Source: Tribonema minus
Taxonomy: Eukaryota > Sar > Xanthophyceae > Tribonematales > Tribonemataceae
DNA: 64,000 nt
NCBI GenBank assembly: GCA_017506865.1
Contig: JAFCMP010000013.1
Location: 744,001-808,000 of the forward strand
Reading direction: 5' to 3'
Below are positions 1-12,500 of this stretch, in pieces. The notes beneath the pieces were generated by a model, which was given only the letters and a program-made list of their open reading frames with translations, ran no database searches and was not told the origin of the DNA. The translations under genes were made by a program, and so were the position numbers. Position 1 is the stretch's first letter; every line of letters begins with the position of its first letter.

Positions 1-3000
1 TTCAACTTCAACTGCACGCCAGCAGGTGGTGCGCCGAGGGGGCGACACTCCTACGAGCGTGGACTCCATCGGCAGCGCGGCAATGGGCGCGGATGAATAC
101 TCCGTAGGTCCAAAGGACCTGACTGTTGGCGGACGCGTCAGGCTGGGGGTACGTATGTATATACGCTGAGTCTTATACCTAATATCACTGTTTTGTATCG
201 CAATGACCAAGGCTCTGGGGGTTGGCTACGTGTAAGTTCTGGAGCTATACGTGTGCCGTTGTACTGCGAAGCGTTTCAATGCGTGCGCGCTTCATCGCGT
301 CAGGCTGGGGGTACGTATGTGTACGTGCCGCTGTACTTTAAAGCATACGGATGCGTGCCATGCCTTTTTCATCCACCAAGAGCACTCACAACGCATCGTG
401 TGGTTGAGCATTGTCTGAAAAGCCCCAGGCTGCGGGTGATTCGGACTGGACTTCACGCCTAACCCTAACCCTAACCCTAAGCGTCTGTAACGTTCCTGCT
501 TTCCTCATGCGCCTATGCCGACTTCGCGGCACTGCTCTGCTGGACTGTGAGCCACAGGTAGTCTTTGCTATTTCTCGTTCAGGGCGCGAAAAAGCCCAGA
601 CGATGGATGTCCATGGACTTGCAACTATGATCTACGTGTGTCTTTGTGAACACCTGGAAAGAGTCTCAATGCGCATTGCCGATCGCTTCTCAACGACATC
701 GCCACATGGCATCTCCCACCCCTCGAAGTCCTCGTCCATCTGCCTCCCTTATACTCCGCCATGTGCGTCATAACACACAAAGAGTACGCCATGTGGAGCG
801 CTGCCGACAGAGCTGAGCGGATGCGCATGCACTACGGCCCGTCTGCCCGTCTCCACATACAGCATAAGTGTGATTTTCAACTCACCCATCGGCACAGCTC
901 TACAAGAGCCAGCGGCGTGGCCCCTGAGGGCCTTATAATCGAGCTGTAACAGCTGTAACTGCTGTAACCAGAACAGCACGTCTCGTGCAGTTTGCTGCCG
1001 GTGCAGCTTTGAGCGGCTCCTGCTGACTTGAATGGCACAGTTGCCACCACAACAGCACGTCACGCGAGGTTTGCTGCCAGCGCAATTGCGAACGGCTTGG
1101 GCGGCTAAGGGGTGAGGGGGGTGGAGGTGGGGGTACTCAGGCTGCAAGCCGACACATCAGCACAACTACAATGACAACGGCACTGGGCACTGCCACCCTG
1201 CTGTGGCCTTTGCAATATTCCAGGCGCGTCTTATGATGGTGTGTGGGTGCAGCAAGTGCAGAAGCCAATGAACAATCACAATTACGGTTACACCAGCGTT
1301 GAGCACTGACCACGTGCCGTTGCCCGCGTAATTGTACAGGCGCGCGTAATGACGGTGTGCGGGTGCAGCGAGCGCACGCACCGGTGGTGGGAGGCGCGCG
1401 CCGGCAGCGGCGCGAGCATGCGCGGCAGGGAGGTATGTATGTTTGATGTGCTTGTACCTACATACCCTGCGTGGCAGGGAGGTATGTATGCTTGGTGCGC
1501 TGATACCTACATACCCTGTGGGGCAGGGAGGTATGTATGCAATGCTTACCTACATGCCTGCTCTTCTGTCACTGTTTTGCTGCCACTGCCCAAATCTGGC
1601 GGCATGCGCTTCGTGCGCTTCGTACTTCGGAGGAGTGCATCTGCCACAGGTGCAAACTGGCAGCATGAACTTCAAATTGAACGGACTTCAAAGCAGTGTA
1701 ATTTCTAGCGAGTTTGCTTTCGCCGTTCGCTTGCTTTCGCACGAGCTGTTGATCTGCTGCAATTTGGGTCATGCAGTTCCGCCCGAACAGGTTCAGGGGC
1801 AGAGTTGGCGCACTCATGCAGGTGCCTCGATCATGAATGAGTCAGAATGACGCAGCATTTCGTGCACCGCCGTGACCGCCTGACATCGCCCATCCTCTCA
1901 ACTGCTTCAACCGTCGCTGCTTTGCCTCCACTGATGAGGAAGTGAACGGATCCATGGGCTTCTGGCCACCGGTTTCCACCACGCACCTCTCCCCCTGTCG
2001 CAGATTTGTTCTCCGCACAGGTCTACAAGGACGAGGGGATTAGGTCTGCACCTGCGTACAGGTTTTTCTATCATGAACGACACACAGCCATCCATACTTC
2101 AAGTACATTGCTTTTCATACTTCAAGTATATTGCCGTGATCGCCTGACACCACCCATCCTCTCAACTGGCTCAATCCATCACTGTCACTGAAGACGAGTT
2201 CAATTGTTGAATTCACCGCACCCCTCACCCTGGTTGCACAGGTGTACATGGGCGAGTTCAGGGACAGGGTCGGCGCGAGGGGGGGGGCTAACCCTAAACC
2301 CCCCAGCGAACCCTCAAAGCGCAGCGCACAGGCGCCGTCGCGGCCGCGCAAGGGCGGCGGCGGCGCGGGGCAGGCATGCCGCCTGCGCTTTTTGGCGCGC
2401 GAGGCCGACAGCGACCCGCTGCGCAAGCGCACATCGAGGTGCGAGTGTATGCTGTACTTCAACCGGCTCTCGCCTGAGGAGCGAAAATTTCTGTATCATG
2501 TAGAGCATGTGCATTTTGGCATTCACTAAAGTTTGTATACGCAAACGCGGTGTTGGCGCGCGAGGCCAACAGCGAGCTGCTGCGCAAGCGCACGTCGAGG
2601 TATGTATGTATGCTGTACTTTGCTTGTTTTTGTTGGAGGACCAACAACCTCTGTGTCATATATGTAGAGTGTGTGCATGTTGGCATTCTCCGAAGTTCGT
2701 ATACGCGAACGCGGTGTTGGCGCGCGAGGCTGACAGCGACCCGCTGCGCAAGCGCACGTCGAGGTATGTACGTATGTTGTACATGATGTTTGTTCTTCGC
2801 ACCATTAAGTTGAATGCCACTTGGAAATAATGATTGTACTCATGGATTTGACAGCATGCAGCTGCCCGTGCTGATCGCCGTGCCGCTCACGCCGCGTGCG
2901 CGTGCAGGAATGAGATCGTCTACCTGGTCCAGTGGTTCACGGAGGACGACACGGTGGCTGTGTTTGACCGCCCCGCCGACCCCAAGGGCGCGCACTGCTG

Positions 3001-5723
3001 CGGCATCTCGGGCCAGGTCAGCTCGCTTCTTTGTTGCCCACGTACCCTGGGGCGCAGGCATTGCCCACGTACCCTAGGGCGCAGGCAAAGTAACACTGTT
3101 CCGCGTTTTCTTTTCTTTGACCGAACATTTTTTTTGTATCCTGATTTCATGCGACAAGGTAAATTGGCACCCATGTTTCACAGCCCCCACTTGAGTGTGT
3201 GCACTGCTGTGGCATCTCAGGCCAGGTCAGCACTCACCGTTTTGCCTAATCCTAACCCTGGCCTTTGGCTGATCCTAACCCTGGCTGTTGCCTGACCCTA
3301 ACCCTAGCTTTTGCCTGACCTCAACTGAAGCCATTGCGTAACCCTGAATCCTAGCTCACGTCTGGCCACTGCAACTGACCTGACGTCTGGGGGGGTGGGG
3401 AAACTATGGTCTTCTACCAGTTGTGCCCGACCCTAGCCTCAGCCCAAGCCTAAACCTGTAGCCTTTGCCTCAGCCTACTTCTAGCTGAGCCCCGTACCAC
3501 CCGTGAGGTCAACGTCGCGCTGCGGCCTAATAAATGCTGAGGCGGGCACACAATTCACACTGCAGAAAATAACTCGCACCGCAGAGCTGATTGCAGCACT
3601 GCAGCAAAAGCCCCCTGCCGCAGAGCTGCTTGCAGCTCTGCAGCGCGGTACCCCCTGACTCGTGGACAAGGGTTCGAGGAGGTTTGCTTCTGCATGTAGA
3701 TGCGCAGCCGGCACCTGCGTTGCACCAAATGTCATTTCCCACTTCTAGTAGGTCCCCTCATGTGTGCGCAGGCCGGCGCGTACGCCTTCGCGCGCTGCCC
3801 CGCGGCGACGCTCCGCGGTGGCAGTGACAGTACTCATTGATCCCCTCACAGACAGTACTGATTGACCCCTTGCCGTGCGTTGCGCGTGTGAGGGCAGGGG
3901 GGCGCGTACCTCGCGCGCTGCCCCGCGGCGACGCTCCGCGCGGGCGATGACAGCAGCGCTCCGCTGTCGCTGGCGGACCTCGCCGTCGGCGCCGTCGTGC
4001 GCATGCCGTCCGTGTCCGTCGAGATCACCGCCGCGGACGCGTTCACGCTGGACTTCATGGCGCAGGCGCGCGTGCCGGGGTGGGATGTTGCGGCGGCGGC
4101 GGCGCGGCTCGCTGCCGCCGCGGCGGAAGAGGGGGGGGTGGAGGACTCCGTGGCAGCGCTCGGCGCTCTGAGTGAGTGAACATCCGAGCCGTTTCACCGT
4201 GCCGCATAGGTGTATCAGCACAGTAACGCATGATAGTCATTCATGGTGGCAAAGGTGGCGGCGCGGCTCGCTGCCGCCGCGGCGGAAGCTGGCGGGTTGA
4301 AGGACCCGGTGGCAGCGCTCAGCGCTCTGCGTGAGTGCGCATTGGAATCATTTACCTTGCCGTGTAGATACCTGTAGGGGTAGGGTCAGGGTGGGGGCTA
4401 AGGTAAGTGTGAGCACAGTGGCGCATGATCGTCGCCACGGCACAGGCGGCAGCGCGGCTCGCTGCGCCGCGGCGGCCGAGGGGTGTGTGGAGGACCCCAT
4501 GGCGGAGCTCAGCGTTCTGAGCGAGCGTCCTTCTATTGTCATCCGGGCGCAAAAGACCCCAGATTCCAGATGATCGATAGGGCGGTGGTTGTAAGGCGTC
4601 GAGGTGTGCGTGCCTTGTTGCAGTAAGTAAGTAAGATGCTTGAGTAAAGACACCATTGCCATACGCCGTGTGTGCCCCTCAACACCAGCGTCATCTGCCT
4701 CCCTGCGAGTGCACTCCTGCGCTGTTCTATCCTGAAGGCACCTGCTGCAACAGAGTAGTGCATGATCGTTGCAGCGGCAGCGGCGGCGGCGGCGGCAGCA
4801 GCGCCGTAGCTTGCTGCAGCCGCAGCAACTGGGTCATCCTGCTAGGACGGCCGTTGCTGCAGCGCAGTGGCGTATCATCATTGTGCAACGGCAGCGGCAG
4901 CATGTCAACGAGCAGGCGTGTTTTGGGGGGCACGGTGGCTGAATACTCATGCATCACCTTCCGAGTACACGCAAGTAGCAGCTCTGCACCAAGACCGAAC
5001 CGCTCATGACGTATACTCCCATTTCCGTGCTTCCCCTTCGAAACCCCCGTGCTGGGGCGCGCGCCCAGGCATAGCCGCCGCGCAGCAGCGTGCTTCGTCA
5101 CCGCACAGCATGCTACGGCGCCCTGCTGCAGCAGCTGTTCTTGCCGCTCCTGCACCTCTCCCATCCCCTGACACCACTGCAAGCTGCACTGAGCACATAA
5201 AAAGAACAATCATAGACTGAAGACAGCTTCCCCCTATTGGACGCTCCTGCGTCTCTCACATCCATTGACACCGCTGCCAGCTGCATTGAGCCCCTAAAAT
5301 CGTGCACTGAAGACTGCACCCCCCCTTCTGCGTAGACTAAAGACCGCTCCCCCCCCCCTCGACCGCCCCTTTGCAGGGGACGCGTGCCCGGGCGGAGCCG
5401 CCACGTGGCAGCAAATCACATCAGCGCTCAACCTGCCGGCGCACGCGCTCACGCAGCAGGACGCGTACCTGCTGCAGCAGTCGTTCGTCGAGCCCGCCGC
5501 GCCGCAGGGAGCACGCCAGCAGCAGCTGCTGCTGCTGCCGCCGCCGCCGGCGCGCGTGCTGCTGGACGGCCTGATTGCGGAGATGTTTGGCGGCGGCGCG
5601 TCGTCGTTTGTGGCGAACGGTGAGCGCTGACGCGAGTTTATGTCTGCGGAATGCGAAGCGGAGCACTTGAGCGTCTGCGGCGGCAGTGCTTCTTGCTGTC
5701 TGGAAGCGTGGGGAAGCAGTGCG

Positions 5724-5772
<49 letters not shown>

Positions 5773-6655
5773 CTGTCGCGATGCTCATGGACTCTCACAT
5801 GTTCAGCATCCTGGTGAGCGCTGTGTGCCCCAGGCGCAAGTACATCATGTGCGCCTCGTCATGTGTGCCCGGCAAATCCCTGAACGCACACTATCAGAGT
5901 CAAACTGCGACTGCGCGCTTGCGTCAGAGCCTCGTAGCCCAACACTTCGCTTCCTTTGTCCGACTGCCGTGCACTTGCCGCAGCAACACGCTAGCGCCAG
6001 CATGGTTCCCCCTCTGTGCGCGCTGCAACGTGGGCCCCCCCGTCCCTTCTTATGCTGTAGAGCGTCATCGCAACGTAAAATACCGTAATCGTAAGCCGTA
6101 AACTGTCAGTCGTGAACCCCGCTCATCCTCCACCACCACCTTCGCCCCTCGCTCTCTCGCTCTCTCGCTCTCTCGCACGCAGCAGACGCGCCCGCCGCCG
6201 GCGACGCGGCGCACCGCCGCCGCCTGCGCGCCCTGTGCGCCGCCGCGCGCGCCGTCGCGCTCAACGGCCTGCAGGAGGCGCAGCTGAGCGCTGCCCTCGG
6301 GCGCCTGCGCGCGCCGCTCTTCTGCGCGCGCGACCGCGCCGCGCTGCTCGCCGCCGCCGCGGCGCGCGGCCTCCCGCGCGACGCGCCGCTGAGCGCTGCC
6401 GCGGCGCCCGCGCTCGCGGCGGCGCTCGGCGACTTCAACGTGACGCCGCGCGGCGCAGAGCTGCTGTGGCTCAAGTTCAACCCCGCCGCCGCTGCCGCCG
6501 CCGCTGCTGCGGGCGGCGGCGGCGGCGGCAGCGGCGGCGCTGCGCTGGCGCTGTCCGAGTGGCTGGATGTCGTACGGGAGTTCATGCGCGCGCGCGCGCG
6601 GGGCGAGGCGCTGGGTTTTAGCGCCGTGCTCGACGCTCCGCGCCAGGGCTGGTAG
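1..6655 (+). CDS. DM10-domain (EFHC1/Rib72-like) axonemal protein, 5'-partial, multi-exon
   Basis: Exons by phase: 1-148 (runs off the window), 1369-1432, 2374-2438, 2908-3016, 3898-4171, 5377-5619, 6183-6655 (TAG). Exon 1 holds the end of one DM10 domain (KDLTVGGRVRL). The 1369 exon reads ERTHRWWEARAG and the 2374 exon CRLRF...DPLRK, which I take as the DM10 tail and interdomain linker. The next two exons carry a second DM10 domain: EIVYLVQWFTEDDTVAVFDR, then LADLAVGAVVRM and ITAADAFTLDFM. The C-terminal half (5377 onward) is Ala/Leu-rich, with Ala and Gly runs and no clear EF-hand. The family is known for microtubule inner proteins of motile cilia, so the organism probably makes flagella. 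Exon 1 ends in phase 0 but the next exon needs phase 2, so a short exon carrying the 'GRxFxLxDAD' step is probably missed. Family fairly sure; exact boundaries less so. Confidence 0.6.
133..321 (+). repeat. Junction echo of DM10 exon 1 donor
   Basis: The exon end plus donor (gcgtcaggctggggGTACGTATG, with the exon ending at 148) recurs almost unchanged at about 299-320, inside the following intron. The offset is about 165 bp and the copied donor GT is intact. Confidence 0.75.
462..480 (+). repeat. Short interstitial telomere-like CCCTAA repeat
   Basis: About three tandem CCCTAA units. Degenerate relatives lie at 3246-3307 and 59685-59702. They are too short to be a chromosome end. Confidence 0.6.
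565..828 (-). mobile_element. LINE-like 3' fragment, diverged
   Basis: The segment matches the 3' end of the retroelement seen at 7758 and 62294. It has the 3'UTR block with 'cagggcgcgaaaaagcccag' and, on the minus strand, a peptide RIRSALSAALHMAYS...VMTHMAE matching the ORF tail of the other copies. It is diverged, and I see no target-site duplication. It lies in a DM10-gene intron. Confidence 0.6.
950..1090 (+). repeat. Diverged direct repeat of about 80 bp
   Basis: 'aacagcacgtctcgtgcag' followed by 'tttgctgcc' recurs as 'aacagcacgtcacgcgag' followed by 'gtttgctgcc' about 70-80 bp downstream. It is intronic; no function is evident. Confidence 0.45.
1234..1556 (+). repeat. Acceptor echo and triplicated donor around DM10 exon 1369-1432
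   Basis: The acceptor context 'gacggtgtgcgggtgcag' has an upstream echo near 1238-1256. The exon end plus donor (ggcagggag/GTATGTATG) occurs three times, at about 1424, 1483 and 1525, spaced about 40-60 bp. Each later copy faces 'cctacatacc', so each unit can fold into a hairpin. Confidence 0.7.
2391..2770 (+). repeat. Junction echo of DM10 exon 2374-2438, three copies
   Basis: The coding end 'ttggcgcgcgaggc...cgcaagcgcacgtcgag' plus a donor occurs at 2391-2440, 2552-2602 and 2718-2768. The two extra copies carry better donors (GTATGTA) than the real exon (GTGCGAG). Offsets are about 160 and 166 bp. Confidence 0.85.
2985..3227 (+). repeat. Junction echo of DM10 exon 2908-3016 donor
   Basis: The exon end around 'cactgctgcggcatctcggg' and its donor GTCAGC recur at about 3197-3227 with few changes. 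Between them, a short 'cccacgtaccct.gggcgcagg' unit is also duplicated (3038, 3063). Confidence 0.75.
3772..4870 (+). repeat. Acceptor and donor echoes flanking DM10 exon 3898-4171
   Basis: Upstream, acceptor plus exon start (gcgcgctgccccgcggcgac) is already present at 3788, about 125 bp before the real exon. Downstream, the last about 85 bp of the exon recurs at 4256-4345 and 4446-4535, and a degenerate copy may lie near 4760-4830. Each copy is preceded by a similar 'gcacagtggcgcatgat' block. The first echo keeps a GTGAGT donor. Confidence 0.8.
5727..5771 (+). repeat. (CTG)n microsatellite, about 15 units
   Basis: A perfect trinucleotide tract in the intron between DM10 exons 5377-5619 and 6183-6655. 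Splice phase shows it is not coding. Confidence 0.9.
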
Positions 6656-7757
6656 GTATACTGCCTATACCTACGGAGCGCGCAACTGCAACAGGGGCTT
6701 ACGCGCCGGTGGCAGGGCGTATACGGGCCAGCGCGAGTGTACGCGGTCTGAGTCAGTGGCTGCAGCCACGAGGGCGGTGTGGCAGCGGCGCTCAGAAGCA
6801 CATGCATGTGCAGTGCACATGCGATGTTGATGTATGCGAGTGCATATGGGTCAGGGGGGCGGGGGGTGGAGGGGGGGCACCGACCGCTGAGGCAGAGCGT
6901 GCAAGCAAGTACTACAGAAGTGGGATGTGGCAAGTGCCACTGCCTGGCAGGCTGTGCGCGGTTGGTGCTGCTCGTGTCGGCCACGCCACCGGTGCTGTAC
7001 CACGAGCGTGTGCTGAGATCTGACAGCAGCGCTCAGGCTTAATTGCAGAAAGAATCGGGTGCGTTGCGTGCTTGCCGGCAGCACCTTGGGGGCGCTGGCG
7101 ACATGGGGGGGGGAGGGGGGCCGGGAGACAGCTCTTGTGCACGCCCATGGGCGCTTGCACACGATTGTGCCTGGGGTAATGCGCAGTGTGCGTGCGCGTG
7201 ACACGCGCTTGATGGGTGGTGTTTGTTTTTGTTGCAGCACACGCAATTGCTAGTAGATGGGTCGCATCGAGCCGAGGGGCCCCGCAAAAAGCAGTAGAGG
7301 CACGTCACACCGTGAGCCCTGCGACCAGGGCTGCGTGTACAACTAGTCGTCGTTTGTGTTAGGGGTATGAGCATTCATGTGTGTTGATGAGTTTGACTGT
7401 GTTTTCCAGCTAGGTGAGCAGCGGAGCCTGGAAGTGTATCGTAGTCTTTCGAGACAGAGATTTCTCGCATTTGCATAGCGTCAATAATGGAGACATCCAA
7501 CCATTTTCAGTCCCCTGCGCAAAAGCTAAGCAACAATTCTCCTGTCTTCCTGTCTTGAGTGCCCAGCAAGTGCTGAGCAGTGCCAACAGTCTGCCAGCCA
7601 TGAAAGGCGCAGCAACTTGTTAAGCGACTCGTCGAGCAAGCACTGTTGTCACCACAGACGCTGATGAAGCCGAGGCCACCTGACGTCGCTGCCCACTCCG
7701 CCGCCCCCGCAGTGTACGCCCCGGTGTTGTCGATGCAACGCATCTCAGTACCTGTAC
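6656..7757. other. No gene seen
   Basis: Downstream flank of the DM10 gene. It contains G-rich runs near 6855 and 7106 and only short unsupported ORFs. I see no exon-like stretch with good splice sites. Confidence 0.5.
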
Positions 7758-8342
7758 TTTATATTAATTCTCGCTCAGGGCGCGAAAAAGCCCAGATGAT
7801 TGGCATCTAGCTGTAAGGAATCTACATGTCGTATGACAGTCTGAAAGTGTCGCAACGACAACCACTCAAACGCCGCCGCCGCCAAATGGCATCTCGGGGT
7901 CCTCCCCTACGTCCTCCTCCATGTGCCCCCCCCCCCTGGATTCTGCCATGTGTGTCATGACACGGCCAGAGTACGCCATGTGGAGCACTGCCGACAGTGC
8001 CGAGCGTAAGCGCGCCAGGGCGATGCCCTTGAGAGCTTTAGGGCGCGCTCCTCCGGGCACTGACATCCTGCTGGCATACTCCGTCGCCACAGCCTCCAGC
8101 AGCTTCCGCCCCTGCTCCCCGATGCTGCCAAATGACCCTATTGCCAAAGTGGCAAGTTTGTAGCAATTCTGATCATAATGACCAGAATAGTGGGTAGTCT
8201 TGGCGGCCTCTTGGTCGCGGCAGCATCGCTCGGGGTCTGCTGCAGTCTTCGCCGCCCGCGACGCCACAGAAGCGTGAGCCGCTTCTTGCACCGCTCTTTC
8301 CCTTTGTGAGACATGCTCTATCAGCCTAATGCCGCAGTGCAT
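7758..8342 (-). mobile_element. LINE-like retrotransposon, longest 5'-truncated copy
   Basis: On the minus strand a 158-codon reading frame (8342 to 7866) ends in TGA, followed by a 3'UTR of about 105 bp finishing AATTAATATAAA. The protein has LATLAIGSFGSIGEQGRKLL, then ALARLRSALSAVLHMAYSG and an acidic Gly-rich tail. This layout resembles the C-terminal tail of algal reverse-transcriptase ORFs; the RT core itself is absent. The tail abuts AAGTACAGG on the sense strand. I could not find the matching duplication at the 5' end, so that boundary is uncertain. Confidence 0.65.
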
Positions 8343-9500
8343 TCAAGCAACTACTGTTGCTAGTTTTGTTGAGATACAATGGAGACGGGAATACCGAGAT
8401 CAAATGCAAGACTTCTGGTTTATCTGCTTGCTTGCCCTGGAATTTACTTCAGCACAATGCTGAGGCAGATGCAGCAGCCTGCTTACTGCTCCACGGCAGT
8501 GTGACCATTGCATGTCTATTGTTGTGGGGCCAAGCTTGGGCGATCCAATCAGATTTTCCATGTGGTGCTATATAGCGCACATTTGCGCACTTCATTCTGA
8601 GTGATCGCCAGAAAAGCCCAGGGTTGTGCTTGTATCAATTTTCGCCTTAGGGTGCGTTAAAGCTCAGATGACTACTGCCACGCTTGCTACCAGAGTCTAC
8701 ATGTACCCTAGGCTGGTGATGACATGCATCTCAATGCATATTGAAAATCACTTGCCCAGGGTTGTGCTGCAAATTGTTGGCAACACCCACCTGACATGCA
8801 ACAACTTCAGGCCAGTGGTGAATAGCTTCCTCAGGGCACCGCGGGTGAAAAACGCATCTCACATTTAACGCTCAGAATTGCACCAAAGGCCTAAGTGCCA
8901 TACATGCGTCACTGACAAGCAGCGCAATTGTGGTCCCAAGCATAATCACAGACCATGCAGCGCAAACGCGGCACACATATTGTGTGTCAAAGGCGCTCGA
9001 GTTGACACCGAGCCAGGCCATGACACTTTCAGAGCAAGACAGAGGAGCAGATGCAGCAATCTGAAGCCTGATGATAACAGAACAACAAATGTATTTTGAG
9101 CATGTGCGCAGCTGTGGTAATGCACACTCTTGAACTACCTGTCACACATAGCCGCGCAGCCACCAATAGCAGCAGCTGCAACGGCGAATTTTGCAAGACT
9201 GTCTGCCTTGTTTCAAAACTAGAGCGAGAACTTCAACAACGGAAGTTAAGGTGGAGATCAGAAAGAGGGGCGCGAAGCGCGCAAGCGCGGAATGCTCATG
9301 CTAGCGCTCACGCTTGCGCTGCGGGTATCGCTCAGGGTGAGTGGGTGCCGGGCCAGTCCAATCGGAGCTAGCCCAATGCCCAATGCAGACGCGTTGGGCT
9401 GAGCGAACCCACGTCGTTGTCAAGCGCGGCGCTCTCGGTCTTACCTGTTCTCACTTGTAGCGCTTGTCTTAGGTACGAAGCCCGCTGACTGAGTTACAGT
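8343..9500. other. No gene seen; one relic of the LINE 3'UTR
   Basis: Bases 8633-8704 align loosely with the LINE 3'UTR (caattttcgccttagggtgc..., ...agctcagatgactac...), which suggests an old copy. The rest contains only short ORFs without support. Confidence 0.45.
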
Positions 9501-12500
9501 TTGTTCCAGTTATACAGGTGGGCCATGGCTGGCGACGCTCAGATACCCGTTCGAGTAAATGTCCTCGTTGAATGTTCAGTTTCTGAGATATATATGGAAA
9601 CGCGCTGCACTGCGGCAGCGGCAAACATCTTGTCGTAGGCAGACTGTGTCGTCCGTATGTGTGCGACCTCAACAGGCCCAAATCAAAATCACGATGCCAG
9701 CGCCGACCCCAGGTACTACAGTATGCATACAACCTTGGCGGGTACTGGATATATATTTATGTAAAAATACGCGGCTTTACACCCCCGTGCACTTGGCGAT
9801 AATCCCAGGCAGTAGAGTGGAAGCACGCAGTTCCGCAAGGTTGACAGACAACGAGCAAGGGCACACGAGAGCGGTGTGCTGTTGCAAGCTGAGAGTGATT
9901 AGGATGACGCAGACCATGTTGCCCAGGCACAAGAGACTGCTCGCAGTCAGTAGCAACATGGTGCTGACTACCGTGGCCCTTGCCTGAGGGCCCTAGGTGC
10001 TGTGATAGGCTGACTGAGCACCAATCCAAAGCCTACAAGCAACTGCTGAACTTGCGCTGAACTGCAAGGTGTTTGAGCCGTTACATCCTGAGCCCAAATC
10101 TGCCAAGAAACTGCAAGGTAGCCGTGGAAATACGCCAGATTCCCACATTTACCCTGAACAGGATCTCAAATCAAAGTTCTGCTTATTGACAGTTTTAAGT
10201 TGGTGCTGAGTGCTTCACAACAAATAATTCGTGATTTGATGCACCGAGTCCAGTCACTGTGGAGTCAGCGCGTGCCAGTACCTGCATGAATATACATAAT
10301 ATGGCGGCATTTGTGCTCAGAATGCGATTGACCAATGCCAGGAGTGCAAGTGTTGCTCGCGGCGAGCTTTGCGTCAAGCTCTGCCAGCGAAGCTGGCGCA
10401 AGGCGCTGTCAAGTCAGTGCGGCGATTGCGGCGCGTGCGCCTCTGAGCCGTACGGGAGTACCGTAACGTCCGTGTCAAGTGCAGCAGCCTGAGTGCATGT
10501 GGCGCTATAGAATGTTGTATACGTGCTTTCTGAATCTCACGTCAATGCAGCCTGAGTTGCACCGTGACGCCATGATCTCTTTTAGTTTTGAAAAGGATCG
10601 GCATCCATTCTTGGCTTGACCAGTCTGAGACACGCGTCGCGTGCACGCACTGCGTGGCATTTAAACTGCTGCCAGTGTTGATGTCTGGCTTTATTGTATC
10701 ACTGATTCCGATAGCGTCAGGTAGAACTTCAGAACTAGAAGTGCAAAATTGAATGAGGACTGCAGTGCGGCTGCAAAATTACAACAGCGGCTGCAAAATT
10801 GCAACTGAGCTTCGTCACTGGCCCTTTGGGCTCAGCACAATGGCAAATGAAGAAGACCGTTCCATCGCTGATGATCTATATAGCAGGCTCCCTGGTGACA
10901 AGGGCCCGCTGCTGAGCAACCACTCTCTCAGCCTTGAAGTTCCACGCTCTGCCCTCCAAAATCTGCGCGAGCACGCAGTCGACGATCGACCAAAAGGCAG
11001 AGGTGAGTACTTGGTGAGTATGCACAGTATGTACCGCCATCGCCTTGTTGAACTGTCAGTGCAACAAAAGTATAAACCCAGCTCATGCAGTGCACTGCCA
11101 GGTGCAGAGAGGAGGTGCATTGAACCTATCCCATGTTGCCTGCATGCAGCTTCACGTGGTGACCTGGCATGCAGCTTCACGCGGCGAAGTGGAAGGGAAA
11201 TGATGGAGTGTGTCAGGCTGAGCAGCCTCCCGAGCGTTACCTGTAGGTGCGCTGCGATGTGATGAAAATAAAAGCTAAGTTAAACGTAGGCGCTGTTGAC
11301 TGCGATATGCATATATTGCAGGGGCAGTTGGCATGTGACATGAAGTGCCCTGTCAGATTGATTGCACAATCAGCCTTTGACGTATCAGAGGGTTCGCAAC
11401 TGCAATGCTTTGCGACTGCAGCATAAACCAAACCGCCTTGTAAACCTCCACCGTGACTGGCGCATTGGCATGCACTTGCAGATCTGGGCTCACAACTGCA
11501 GTCAACTGCACAAATGGTGGTGAGGAATGGCATGCTTAACTTTGCTATGCGCGGGCGCACCAAGAGTGCAGTGTGCGGGAAGCCCCTGGGTCCACACTTA
11601 ATTCTCTTGATGCTTGTTGCAGCCTCAATGTGCGCGCGATGGTACAACTAAATGTACACGTTGTAGCATGCCCAGTCATGCCGGAAAACGGCAACCGCGA
11701 CTGCAGTACATGCGGCTCTACCAACAGAATACGGCTTGCAGATCACAATACGCACACAGGTCCCTTGGGGGCCCAAAGCTGTGTTTCATGCCAGTGGGCG
11801 AGGCTGCATTTATTACCATGGCATCTAGTTTGGCGGCAAACATGTAGTCACTGTGCCACAGTGTGTAATGACGACACACAATGGCCTGTGATGGAGAGGG
11901 GGCAGGCAAGCTTGGGAGACTCTCGGAGGGGAGGAGTCTCAGAGCAGCATAATGATTGTTCCTCGCCTTGACCATGAGAAACTCCTTTTCTGACTGCCAT
12001 GGCTGATCTTGGCACACGGCACCGCATGGATCTTGTCGAGCAATGCCACGGTCAGTGCGCGCCACTCGACAATCACCTACATCAAGTGGCACGCGTACAC
12101 GTTCATCATGTCCATCGCGAATAGCATTAGTGAGCACTTGAACTTGAAGCTGGGGTGCGCATGCTGGCATGTCATTGACTGCGTATGTCGGAAACTCCGC
12201 CGCACAAATCCGACAGTACCATGAACGTATGAGGAAAACACTTCTTGAAGTATGCGCATAGGACACCGGTACTGCTGCCAGATGCAAGCTTCCTGATGCA
12301 AATCCAGAGTGCAGCAGCAGGCAATGACTGTTGTCGAGCACAGCTACTGTACCAATTTAGCCCGCAACCCAACAATCACCATAACCAAGTGGCAGTTTGA
12401 TTGAAGTGTGTCTGTTGGTATTGATGTGCACTAATCATCACAAACCACAACATCGCTCTTGGAGGCTCACAATTAAGTGCCGAGAGCACATTGGTAGCGA

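Noticed and set aside
462..480. Chromosome end
   Set aside because: Only about three CCCTAA units, with genes continuing on both sides.
5294..5788. Minus-strand frame with a long Ser run
   Set aside because: It arises from reading the intronic (CTG)n and the DM10 exon backwards.
6106..6984. 292-codon minus-strand frame rich in Ala, Ser and Arg
   Set aside because: Antisense shadow of the GC-rich last DM10 exon, whose phase and homology fit the plus strand.
9559..9987. 142-codon plus-strand frame
   Set aside because: Lies in the decayed duplicate; the matching intact copy uses a different frame, so this one is fortuitous.
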